From positions 1 through 5,311 of the forward strand of contig PXDR01000506.1 in assembly GCA_003566335.1 (NCBI GenBank): a stretch of 5,311 bases of DNA, read 5' to 3'. Every line of letters starts with the position of its first letter. The first letter of the stretch is position 1. Positions 1-4,874 of the stretch are shown piece by piece. The position numbers and the translations under genes are program-made. This DNA comes from Cyanobacteria bacterium T3Sed10_344R1 (lineage in GTDB: Bacteria > Cyanobacteriota > Cyanobacteriia > Phormidesmidales > Phormidesmidaceae). Under the pieces are notes generated by a model, which was not told where the DNA came from, did not search any database, and saw only the letters and a list, made by a program, of their open reading frames with translations.

Positions 1-1088
1 ATCACCCAGAACCAAATCAGGGCAAAAATGCCGAGATGGGTTTCCCGAGGCTGCTGCCGCCAGTGCTGCCAGCGCCAAAACTGTAGCCGCCCCATCCCCA
101 AGGGCAAAAACGGTGACCAGGGCAAGAACCCTACTGCCACCACCAAAAAGTAAAAGAACCAGGGGGCCGCATGGTTATTCACCACGCTGGTGAACCGCTC
201 AACGTTGTGATAGATGAAAAATGAGTCAATGTAGTCCTGACCATTAGCCATCACCATCAGCAGGTTCCAGGGCAAGGTCATCACCCCCACCAGCAACAGC
301 CCCGGCAGAATGCGCATCTCCCGCAACAGCACCCGGAACTGCCCCACATACAGGGCAAAGGCGATCACAATCAGCCCAGGCAGCACCAGACCGACCGGCC
401 CCTTGGCCAGTACGGCCAGTCCTAAACAGCCATAGGCGGCCAAATACCAGTAGGTCTTCTGGGGCTCACGCGGGGTGGCATAGCCCCAGAAAAACGTCAG
501 TAATGCCGACACGATGCCTGCCGTCAGCAGCATGTCCGACACCCCCATCCGACCCCAGGCAATGGTTTGGGGCGTCATGGCCACGATCGCAGATCCAGCC
601 AAGGCCGTCACCCAGCGAACCGTTGTCCGCCGCTGTTGCAGGCGCAGTCCCGCTTCAGTTTCGTCCTGGGGAATCAGGTTGGGTCGGGGCAGGCCAAACC
701 GCAGCAGGGTCGCAAACACCAGGGCCACCATGGCGATCGCAGCCAGGGCTGAGGGCAGTCGCACCGTCCACTCATTCACCGTCCACAGGTGAAAGCCAAT
801 CGCCATCAGCCAGTAGACCAGGGGCGGCTTGTCGTAGCGGGGTTCGCCGTTAAAAACCGGGGTAATCCAGTCACCGGTTTCGTACATCTGGCGGGAAGCT
901 TCGGCAAACAGCGGCTCGGTTTCATCCACCAACCCCACCGCCCCCAACTGCCAGCCAAAAGCCAGCCAGCTAAGCCCCAGCACCCACACCAAGGCCAGCC
1001 CCCACCCTAAACGCGGCGACTTGTCCAACAGCTGTAGCCCCCACTGCGGGGACTGAGACGACTTGCCCTGGGAAGAAAACCCCTTCAT
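1..1088 (-). CDS. ArnT/PMT-type membrane glycosyltransferase (partial, C-terminus off left edge)
   Basis: I translated this strand by hand: it is open for 362 codons from ATG 1088 to the left edge. The protein is a multi-spanning inner-membrane GT-C glycosyltransferase, a family that moves a sugar from a polyprenyl-phosphate carrier to lipid, protein or glycan outside the cytoplasm. The first hydrophobic segment is at about residues 27-50. It is followed by the family signature DETEP (55-59; Asp55 is at the position of the catalytic Asp in this fold), FAEASRQM (61-68), GDWITPVFNG (72-81) and RYDKPPLVYW (84-93). Further on come GRMGVSDML and LAKGPVGLVLPG, then FFIYHNVERFTS and a PWFFYFL helix. 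The family usually exceeds 500 residues, so the C-terminal periplasmic part is missing. A GTG directly precedes the ATG in frame, behind an AGGGA motif; a TAG at 1116-1118 closes the frame upstream. The acceptor cannot be told from sequence. Confidence 0.88.
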   Translation of the reverse strand, partial: MKGFSSQGKSSQSPQWGLQLLDKSPRLGWGLALVWVLGLSWLAFGWQLGAVGLVDETEPLFAEASRQMYETGDWITPVFNGEPRYDKPPLVYWLMAIGFHLWTVNEWTVRLPSALAAIAMVALVFATLLRFGLPRPNLIPQDETEAGLRLQQRRTTVRWVTALAGSAIVAMTPQTIAWGRMGVSDMLLTAGIVSALLTFFWGYATPREPQKTYWYLAAYGCLGLAVLAKGPVGLVLPGLIVIAFALYVGQFRVLLREMRILPGLLLVGVMTLPWNLLMVMANGQDYIDSFFIYHNVERFTSVVNNHAAPWFFYFLVVAVGFLPWSPFLPLGMGRLQFWRWQHWRQQPRETHLGIFALIWFWV

Positions 1089-1090
1089 CA

Positions 1091-1097
1091 CTCCCTT
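1091..1097 (-). promoter_or_regulatory. Ribosome binding site of the glycosyltransferase gene
   Basis: On the minus strand the sequence AAGGGAG lies 2 nt before ATG 1088. The motif overlaps a GTG codon that directly precedes the ATG in frame (read as GGA GTG ATG). The spacing to ATG is tight, so either of the two adjacent codons could be the start, and the protein would differ by one residue. Confidence 0.5.
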
Positions 1098-1098
1098 G

Positions 1099-1130
1099 CC
1101 TATTGATTTACCAGCCTATTGATTTACCAG
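1099..1130. repeat. Exact 16-bp tandem duplication upstream of the glycosyltransferase gene
   Basis: The unit CCTATTGATTTACCAG occurs twice head to tail, at 1099-1114 and 1115-1130, with no mismatch. It begins 10 bp before the glycosyltransferase start, so it would lie in that gene's 5' leader or core promoter. The next 30 bp contain weaker 12-bp-spaced echoes of CTGGCTTG (1135-1142 and 1147-1154). The duplication is seen directly. Any role in expression is inference; it could simply be replication slippage. Confidence 0.9.
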
Positions 1131-1288
1131 TTGACTGGCTTGCCTGCTGGCTTGTCTACCTGCTGAGTTACGCGACTCAATTCGCCCCCCATCATCGCAG
1201 ATCTTCACGGCCTGCCTGAATCAGCCGGAGGGGTTTACAGCCAACCCCCCATATCCCTCGATAGACTGGAGCCAGATTGTCGTTGTTC

Positions 1289-1294
1289 TGTAAT
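1289..1294 (+). promoter_or_regulatory. Possible -10 box for the clpS operon
   Basis: TGTAAT matches the TATAAT consensus at five of six positions and sits 18 bp before the clpS ATG. No good -35 element lies 16-18 bp upstream; TAGACT at 1262-1267 is too far away. The implied leader would be only about a dozen bases. This is a weak candidate. Confidence 0.25.
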
Positions 1295-1312
1295 GTGCGA
1301 GTAGGGAAAGTT

Positions 1313-1651
1313 ATGGCTTTGGTGAAAGATCTCGACGGGCTCGTAGAACCTCGGGCGGCCACAGCAGCCCCCACCATCACCCCAGAGAAAACCAAACAGA
1401 CGACCCGCCAGCCTTACCCCAACTACAAAATTATTGTGTTGAATGATGATGTCAACACCTTTCAGCATGTGGCCGCTTGCTTGGTAAAGTATGTGCCCAA
1501 CATGAACTACGACGAAGCCTGGAAGCTGACCTATGAAATCCACAACCAGGGCCAGGCGATTGTCTGGGTGGGGCCGTTAGAGCAGGCGGAGCTGTACCAC
1601 AGCCAGCTCAGCCGGGCTGGACTGACCATGGCTCCCCTAGAGCAGGCGTAG
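1313..1651 (+). CDS. clpS: ClpS, ATP-dependent Clp protease adaptor
   Basis: The 112-residue protein is a ClpS adaptor, which binds proteins with destabilising N-terminal residues and hands them to the Clp AAA+ unfoldase (ClpC in cyanobacteria) in the cytoplasm. Residues 1-36 form a variable, Thr/Pro/Ala-rich N-terminal extension. The core starts at NYKIIVLNDD: Asn44-Asp45-Asp46 are the N-degron pocket residues, followed by NTFQHV. The second half holds the conserved His77 in EIHNQGQA and ends with the cyanobacterial signature ELYHSQLSRAGLTMAPLE. The gatekeeper position that is Met40 in E. coli ClpS is Phe50 by simple alignment. I chose ATG 1313 because TAGGGA lies about 6 nt upstream; a TTG 36 nt earlier gives an unlikely prefix. 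Cyanobacteria often carry two ClpS proteins, and I cannot say firmly which type this is. It is first in a tight operon; the next start is 2 nt after its stop. Confidence 0.93.
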   Translation: MALVKDLDGLVEPRAATAAPTITPEKTKQTTRQPYPNYKIIVLNDDVNTFQHVAACLVKYVPNMNYDEAWKLTYEIHNQGQAIVWVGPLEQAELYHSQLSRAGLTMAPLEQA

Positions 1652-1653
1652 CC

Positions 1654-1980
1654 ATGGCACCCCCAAAAAACTCCAAGAACAAGGACTCAAACGACGCAGA
1701 GGAAGGCCGGTTGGTCTGGAACCATTCCACCCATATCCCAGGGTTGATTCCGGTGCTGAAGCGGCTGGTGCTGCGACCTGGGATTGAAACCGTCACCCCT
1801 GGAGAAATTAAGCGGGTGCGGGGCCATGCCCCGAAGCTCAAAATTCGAGTCTCGGTGCCAATTTTGGGCGGGTTTAAGTTAATTGCCCGCAAAGGCAAGA
1901 CGGTGCAAGAGGTGTTCGTCTTGACGAAGCGAGATCAGGCTAGTCTAGAGGATGATCTTGCCCAAGTGCTGTCTTCATGA
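1654..1980 (+). CDS. DUF2103-like small conserved protein of unknown function
   Basis: This 108-residue soluble protein has no signal peptide or membrane segment. The N-terminus (1-18) is charged and probably disordered (Lys, Asn, Asp, Glu). A conserved-looking core follows: LVWNHSTHIPGL (20-31), a helix IPVLKRL, TVTPGEI (47-52), RVRGHAPKLKIRVSVP (54-69) and GGFKLIARKGKTVQEVF (72-88). The pattern recalls the DUF2103 family, which databases describe as a predicted metal-binding protein; I match it from memory, not by a search. The His residues at 24, 27 and 58 could be ligands or bind nucleic acid, and the core is rich in Lys/Arg. The gene starts 2 nt after the clpS stop and its own stop overlaps the trm1 start as ATGA, so all three are probably translated from one mRNA. 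The function is unknown; a link to proteolysis or tRNA/RNA handling is inferred only from position. Confidence 0.8.
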   Translation: MAPPKNSKNKDSNDAEEGRLVWNHSTHIPGLIPVLKRLVLRPGIETVTPGEIKRVRGHAPKLKIRVSVPILGGFKLIARKGKTVQEVFVLTKRDQASLEDDLAQVLSS

Positions 1981-3116
1981 GCCTTGAACCGGGCTGGTAT
2001 CAAGAAGGAAAAGCCACGTTTTACATCGACAACGCCTTCTATCGGCCCCAGAGTCAGGTGGGACGAGATTTGGCAGTGTTGGCGGCAGCGGTTTACAAGA
2101 TGAACCGGGGACAACTGCGGGTCTTGGATGTGATGACGGGCTGTGGGGTACGGCCCTTGCGCTACCAGCTTGAGGCCGATGCCGACTGGGTTTGGGCCAA
2201 TGAAGGTAACCCCGAACTTCAGGAGCTTTTGGCCAAAAACCTGTCGGTGGGGATGCGATCGCGCTCTTATCGAATTACCCACCAGGACGCCAACCAGATT
2301 TTTTTTAGCTGCCACCAGCAGCGGGATTTTTATGACCTAGTGGATGTGGACTGTTTTGGTGGGGCGGCCCCCTATCTCTCCACCGCGCTGTGGGCGACCA
2401 AAATTGGCGGGCTGCTGTACCTGACCAGCACCGATACCCGCACGACGGGGGGGCACAACCCTGACCACAGCCTGCAAATTTACGGCGCTTATGCCCGCGC
2501 CCACCCGGCGGTACATGAGCAGGGGCTGCGGCTGTTGATTGGCAGTTTGCTACAGCAGGCGGCGACGAAGGGGATGCAGGTGCAGCCGGTGTTCTCCATT
2601 TTCAATGGTCAGGTGCATCGGGTGATGGTGCGACTGGTGATGGATCAACCCTGGGACTCAGATCAGTACGGGTTTCTGGGCTACTGTCATGACTGCGGCC
2701 ATTACCAGACGGTCGGCTGGCGACAGTTGGGCCGGGCGCTTTGTCCGGCGGCAGATTCGACAACGGCAGAGACAGAACCGCGCTATATGACCCGGAGCGG
2801 CCCGATGTGGCTGGGGCCGCTGCACCATGTCGGCACCCTACGGCAGATGGAAATGTTGGCGGCGAGCTGGGGCTGGGAGAAACGGGTAAAGCTGCTGAAA
2901 ATCATGCAGGCCGAGGCAGATATGCCGCCTTATTACTATCCCCTAGGCGAAATTGGTCGCCACGGCAAGATGGACATTCCCCGCCGGGAAACCCTGGTGC
3001 AGGCGCTACGGGAGCGTAACTTTCGGGCCACCCTCACCCATCTAGACTTTCAGGCGATCAAGACCAACGCCACGTTTGCCGAATGTGTGGCGATCGCACA
3101 AACCTGTTCCCAGTAA
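1977..3116 (+). CDS. trm1: Trm1, tRNA (guanine26-N2)-dimethyltransferase
   Basis: The 379-residue protein belongs to Trm1, which uses S-adenosylmethionine to make N2-methyl- and N2,N2-dimethylguanosine at tRNA position 26. The family is typical of archaea and eukaryotes and in bacteria is known from Aquifex and cyanobacteria. Visible motifs: FYRPQSQVGRDLAVL (21-35), the family's FYNP...RD element; motif I DVMTGCGVRPLR (51-62) for SAM binding; NEGNPE (75-80); HQDAN (102-106) at the adenine-contacting acidic site; DVDCFGG (123-129) at motif IV; and a C-terminal domain with CHDC (237-240), Cys256, SGPMWLGPLH (274-283), YYYPLGEIGR (319-328) and AIKTNA (360-365). At motif IV the usual D-x-D-P-F/Y-G reads DVDCFG, and only three of four expected zinc cysteines are present. 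The ATG overlaps the preceding stop (ATGA) and has no Shine-Dalgarno sequence, which points to coupled re-initiation. Cytoplasmic. Confidence 0.92.
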   Translation: MSLEPGWYQEGKATFYIDNAFYRPQSQVGRDLAVLAAAVYKMNRGQLRVLDVMTGCGVRPLRYQLEADADWVWANEGNPELQELLAKNLSVGMRSRSYRITHQDANQIFFSCHQQRDFYDLVDVDCFGGAAPYLSTALWATKIGGLLYLTSTDTRTTGGHNPDHSLQIYGAYARAHPAVHEQGLRLLIGSLLQQAATKGMQVQPVFSIFNGQVHRVMVRLVMDQPWDSDQYGFLGYCHDCGHYQTVGWRQLGRALCPAADSTTAETEPRYMTRSGPMWLGPLHHVGTLRQMEMLAASWGWEKRVKLLKIMQAEADMPPYYYPLGEIGRHGKMDIPRRETLVQALRERNFRATLTHLDFQAIKTNATFAECVAIAQTCSQ

Positions 3117-3180
3117 CCTCCCTTTATCCCAGCTTAATTTAGACATCCCGTTCAACCCACCCAACTCCGAAGAAACCCCC

Positions 3181-3438
3181 ATGGCTGACGCACTGATGTT
3201 TCAAGAAGATATGTTTGTCCTGCTGGCTCCAGGAGCAGCCGAGGAATTTCTCACCCCAGCAGAACTGCTGGAGCGGCTACAACAGCTGATTGTGGCCCAT
3301 CCCGATCAGCTGCCCCGAGATGTGCAGAAATTATCTACCCTCACCGATCAATCCCATCACCTCATGCATACCCACTGCGAAATGACCGTAGCCCCAGGAG
3401 AAACCATCCAGTGGTATGCGGTGCGCCTAGAAAAATAG
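3181..3438 (+). CDS. CRR7-like protein (chlororespiratory reduction 7 family, DUF3571)
   Basis: The 85-residue protein MADALMFQEDMFVLL...QWYAVRLEK looks like the short cyanobacterial relatives of plant CRR7. In Arabidopsis CRR7 is needed for stable accumulation of chloroplast NDH subcomplex A; a cyanobacterial role with NDH-1 is inferred from that homology. The protein is acidic and soluble with no signal peptide. It has an N-terminal strand (ALMFQEDMFVLL), a helix with leucine spacing (residues 25-38, TPAELLERLQQLIV), the segment LPRDVQKLSTL (44-54) and the conserved tail IQWYAVRLEK (76-85). I start it at ATG 3181 because the longer in-frame start at 3076 lies inside trm1 and adds a low-complexity prefix. 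No clear Shine-Dalgarno is seen (GAAGAAA is the best). It follows trm1 by 64 nt in the same direction, so it may be read through from the clpS operon or have its own promoter. Confidence 0.8.
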   Translation: MADALMFQEDMFVLLAPGAAEEFLTPAELLERLQQLIVAHPDQLPRDVQKLSTLTDQSHHLMHTHCEMTVAPGETIQWYAVRLEK

Positions 3439-3599
3439 GGAGGGGGAATCGGGTACCCGCAGCGCTAACGCCCAAAACTGGCCCTAGCCACTTCATCAAT
3501 TGGTTACAAAAGGCCTGTTTCAGCCGCCAAACTGGGGGTCTGGGCAGGCAAATCACAAAAAAGTTGGGGCCACCCGAGAAATTGCCACAGATTTATGGA

Positions 3600-3616
3600 A
3601 TTTTCTCCAGGAAAAT
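3600..3616. promoter_or_regulatory. Inverted repeat ATTTTC-5-GAAAAT upstream of the jelly-roll gene
   Basis: ATTTTC (3600-3605) and GAAAAT (3611-3616) are perfect 6-bp arms around a 5-nt centre TCCAG. It lies 46 bp before the GTG start at 3662, in an AT-rich stretch. It could be a repressor or activator site, or a weak RNA hairpin if transcribed. The protein that would bind it is not known. Confidence 0.4.
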
Positions 3617-3624
3617 GCGGATCT

Positions 3625-3650
3625 CTTATGTAGATACATATAGACATAAG
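3625..3650. promoter_or_regulatory. Operator-like inverted repeat CTTATGT-12-ACATAAG
   Basis: CTTATGT (3625-3631) and ACATAAG (3644-3650) are perfect 7-bp arms. Nested inside and overlapping the left arm is a second inverted repeat, TATGTA-GA-TACATA (3627-3640). There are also direct repeats TAGATACATA (3631-3640) and TAGACATA (3641-3648). The element ends 11 bp before the GTG start and its right arm runs into the AAGGGAA that could serve as ribosome binding site. It could therefore be an operator or an RNA hairpin that masks the start. A TATAGA (3639-3644) inside it resembles a -10 box, without a good -35. Confidence 0.45.
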
Positions 3651-3661
3651 GGAAACCCCCC

Positions 3662-4165
3662 GTGCAACTACTTGCTGTTCCCCACTCTGAGTTTAGTCGG
3701 CCACATCCCAACTTCATTGACGCCGAGAGGACTGCTAGTCCAGTTGCGCTGGATTGGCGATCGCTGACTTGGTCTAAATTGCGGCCCTTTGAGTCCGTGA
3801 CGGATCAATACAGCGACCAAGGGCTGACGTTTGACAGCGCCACGGCCCTCTCTCCCTCTAATCCCAGATTCCGGTCGGAGTCGGATTCGCTGGTGCTGGT
3901 ACCCACCGGCAATCGACGCAGCATCAAAATTGTCGGCCAGACGGCTCTGCACCAAGTGCGGGCTAAAGTCCGTGGGGCGCAAACCGTAACTATCACCGCC
4001 CTCAGCACCAATGGCCCCCGCCTTGCCCATCGCTGTAGCCGCACCCTCGCCCCCGGCAAGGGGCCGCTGCCAGAGCATCTGCTCACGGTGAGTGCAGCGG
4101 AAATCGGTGCGGTAGTGCTCTACTCCAGCCGCCCGTTCACGTTAGAACAGCTGTGGATTAGCTAG
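3662..4165 (+). CDS. Orphan protein with probable beta-sandwich/jelly-roll domain
   Basis: This 167-residue protein starts at GTG. No in-frame ATG exists, and TAA at 3647-3649 closes the frame upstream, so GTG is the only reasonable start, with AAGGGAA about 8 nt before it. From about residue 42 the pattern is that of all-beta lectin-like domains common in exported cyanobacterial proteins: FESVTDQYSDQGLTF (43-57), then NPRF (67-70), SLVLVP (76-81), RSIKIVG (86-92), HQVRAKVRG (97-105), TVTITALSTNG (108-118) and a final VVLYSSRPFTLEQLWI (151-166). The alternating hydrophobic strands and the closing FTLEQL strand resemble PEP-CTERM-associated jelly rolls. There is no signal peptide, PEP-CTERM tail or second domain, so this copy appears cytoplasmic or exported by another route. 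Functional assignment is not possible; the fold call is from pattern memory. It converges on the D27-like gene. Confidence 0.7.
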   Translation: MQLLAVPHSEFSRPHPNFIDAERTASPVALDWRSLTWSKLRPFESVTDQYSDQGLTFDSATALSPSNPRFRSESDSLVLVPTGNRRSIKIVGQTALHQVRAKVRGAQTVTITALSTNGPRLAHRCSRTLAPGKGPLPEHLLTVSAAEIGAVVLYSSRPFTLEQLWIS

Positions 4166-4194
4166 GCAGGACTCAGTTACGCCAGAGTTTCTGC
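4166..4194. terminator. Hairpin between convergent genes, possible bidirectional terminator
   Basis: GCAGGACTC (4166-4174), right after the stop of the jelly-roll gene, can pair with GAGTTTCTGC (4185-4194), giving nine pairs with one bulge and one G-U around a 10-nt loop. It fills most of the 37-bp gap between the two convergent genes. No T-run follows on the plus strand or in the minus direction, so it is not a classical intrinsic terminator. Confidence 0.35.
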
Positions 4195-4202
4195 GGTTGA
4201 GA

Positions 4203-4874
4203 TTAGCTGAAATTATCTCCCTGGCGGGTTTTGGGGCAGGGATGGGTTGCGATCGCAGTGTCGCAGTCTTGCACCAAGCAGGGCTGACTGTAGGCGTCCT
4301 CGGTTTCTAGGGGCGGCGGCGGTTGACCAAACACCATCTCGCAGCTCATGTCCTCAAAGTTGGGGGTCATGGTCAGGGGAATGCCAAATTTCTGGGTGAA
4401 AAAGTCTTGGGTGGGCACTTTACACAGATTGACGCAGAGCCCGACGCAGCCGCTGGCCTCTAGGTAGCGACATTTTTTGATCTGAACGCCGCTATTTTGC
4501 TGGCGAACCCCGTCCGCTGTCGGCACTTCCACGGTCTTCACTTCACAGGGGCCGACCAGCCACTCAAACATCACAGTGGCAAACCAAGCATTAGACTCAC
4601 AAACCCAGCGCGTGGGGGAAAACGCCGTCCGAATCAGCCACAGCACCGGGGCGGGCACCAGGGAGGCGAGCACCTGGCTGACCATCGCCCGCTGCTCGGG
4701 GGCAGTGCGGCCCGACATAATCCGGGTCGAGACCTCGACGAAGCCGTCGTAGCCTGACCGTAGACTGCCCTGCCCCACCGCCAATGCCATCTTGCGGGTT
4801 AACAGCCAAATGCAGGCCCGAGCAAACAGGCCATCGTGGTAAACGGTTTTGGCTGAGGCAGAAGATAAGGTCAA
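4203..4874 (-). CDS. DWARF27-like beta-carotene isomerase family protein (DUF4033)
   Basis: The 223-residue protein resembles plant DWARF27, the plastid iron-containing enzyme that isomerises all-trans- to 9-cis-beta-carotene at the start of strigolactone synthesis. The N-terminal half has YHDGLFARACIWLLTRKMA (12-30), GYDGFVEVS (41-49) and VPAPVLWLIRTAFSPTRW (73-90), an amphipathic/hydrophobic stretch that may touch membranes. The C-terminal DUF4033 domain holds KKCRYLEASGCVGLCVNLCK (133-152), PTQDFFTQKFGIPLTMTPNF (154-173), SCEMVFGQPPPP (177-188) and QPCLVQDC (197-204). Cysteines at 135, 143, 147, 151, 178, 199 and 204 are candidate metal ligands. The start is TTG 4874 with AGAGGA 6 nt upstream; no in-frame ATG lies nearby. 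It sits 44 nt behind a DUF2993-like gene in the same direction, probably in one operon. Substrate and activity in cyanobacteria are inferred from homology only. Confidence 0.87.
   Translation of the reverse strand: MTLSSASAKTVYHDGLFARACIWLLTRKMALAVGQGSLRSGYDGFVEVSTRIMSGRTAPEQRAMVSQVLASLVPAPVLWLIRTAFSPTRWVCESNAWFATVMFEWLVGPCEVKTVEVPTADGVRQQNSGVQIKKCRYLEASGCVGLCVNLCKVPTQDFFTQKFGIPLTMTPNFEDMSCEMVFGQPPPPLETEDAYSQPCLVQDCDTAIATHPCPKTRQGDNFS

Larger units (their letters stand above)
1089..1312. other. Divergent intergenic region between the glycosyltransferase gene and clpS
   Basis: These 224 bp separate two divergent genes and must hold both promoters unless transcription enters from elsewhere. 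Besides the 16-bp tandem repeat I see two small inverted repeats. One is TGAGT-6-ACTCA at 1164-1179. The other is GGGGTT-7-AACCCC at 1230-1248, a GC-rich stem with no T-run after it on either strand. No convincing small coding sequence or RNA gene was found. A TTTACA at 1234-1239 resembles a -35 box but has no well-placed partner. Confidence 0.6.
3439..3661. other. Intergenic region between the CRR7-like gene and the jelly-roll gene
   Basis: These 223 bp lack a believable gene. The 5' half is GC-rich and holds a perfect 10-bp palindrome CGGGTACCCG (3450-3459) and a small stem TGGC-4-GCCA (3479-3490); neither has a T-run, so no intrinsic terminator for the CRR7-like gene is evident. The 3' half, from about 3550, turns AT-rich and carries the two inverted repeats listed separately. 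The composition change marks a probable promoter and regulatory zone for the gene at 3662. Confidence 0.6.

Noticed and set aside
503..1010. Four plus-strand open frames (503-853, 514-792, 567-752, 789-1010)
   Set aside because: They are antisense to the membrane glycosyltransferase, which shows clear family motifs; their products are low-complexity Pro/Ser/Arg-rich sequence.
1290..1303. NtcA-like site GTA-N8-GTA upstream of clpS
   Set aside because: The consensus needs GTA-N8-TAC; the second half does not match.
1277..1312. TTG start at 1277 extending clpS by 12 residues
   Set aside because: The prefix MSLFCNVRVGKV is unlike ClpS N-termini and has no ribosome binding site, while ATG 1313 has one; a possible -10 box also lies inside this stretch.
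1192..1543. Minus-strand frames of 67 and 102 codons (1192-1395 and 1235-1543)
   Set aside because: They overlap clpS in antisense and show no family features.
1608..2315. Minus-strand frames at 1608-1898 and 1935-2315, and the plus-strand frame 2143-2340
   Set aside because: Shadows of the DUF2103-like gene and trm1, without recognisable protein features.
2741..3019. Plus-strand frame of 92 codons
   Set aside because: Out-of-frame shadow inside trm1, Gly/Arg/Ala-rich.
3076..3180. Longer start for the CRR7-like gene at 3076
   Set aside because: It overlaps the trm1 end, and the extra 35 residues are low-complexity; family members begin near MADAL.
3439..3661. tRNA, small RNA or CRISPR in the intergenic regions
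   Set aside because: No cloverleaf, no regularly spaced repeats and no conserved RNA motif could be found by eye.
3362..3767. Frames spanning the intergenic region (3411-3767 plus, 3362-3556 minus)
   Set aside because: They cross gene ends and repeats, have no domain pattern, and 3411-3767 starts inside the CRR7-like gene.
3668..4086. Minus-strand frames of 136 and 93 codons opposite the jelly-roll gene
   Set aside because: Gly/Arg-rich antisense shadows; the plus frame has regular beta-strand periodicity and an upstream ribosome binding site.
4497..4809. Frames 4497-4757 (plus) and 4597-4809 (minus) within the D27-like gene
   Set aside because: The D27-like frame carries clear DUF4033 motifs; these are shadows in other frames.
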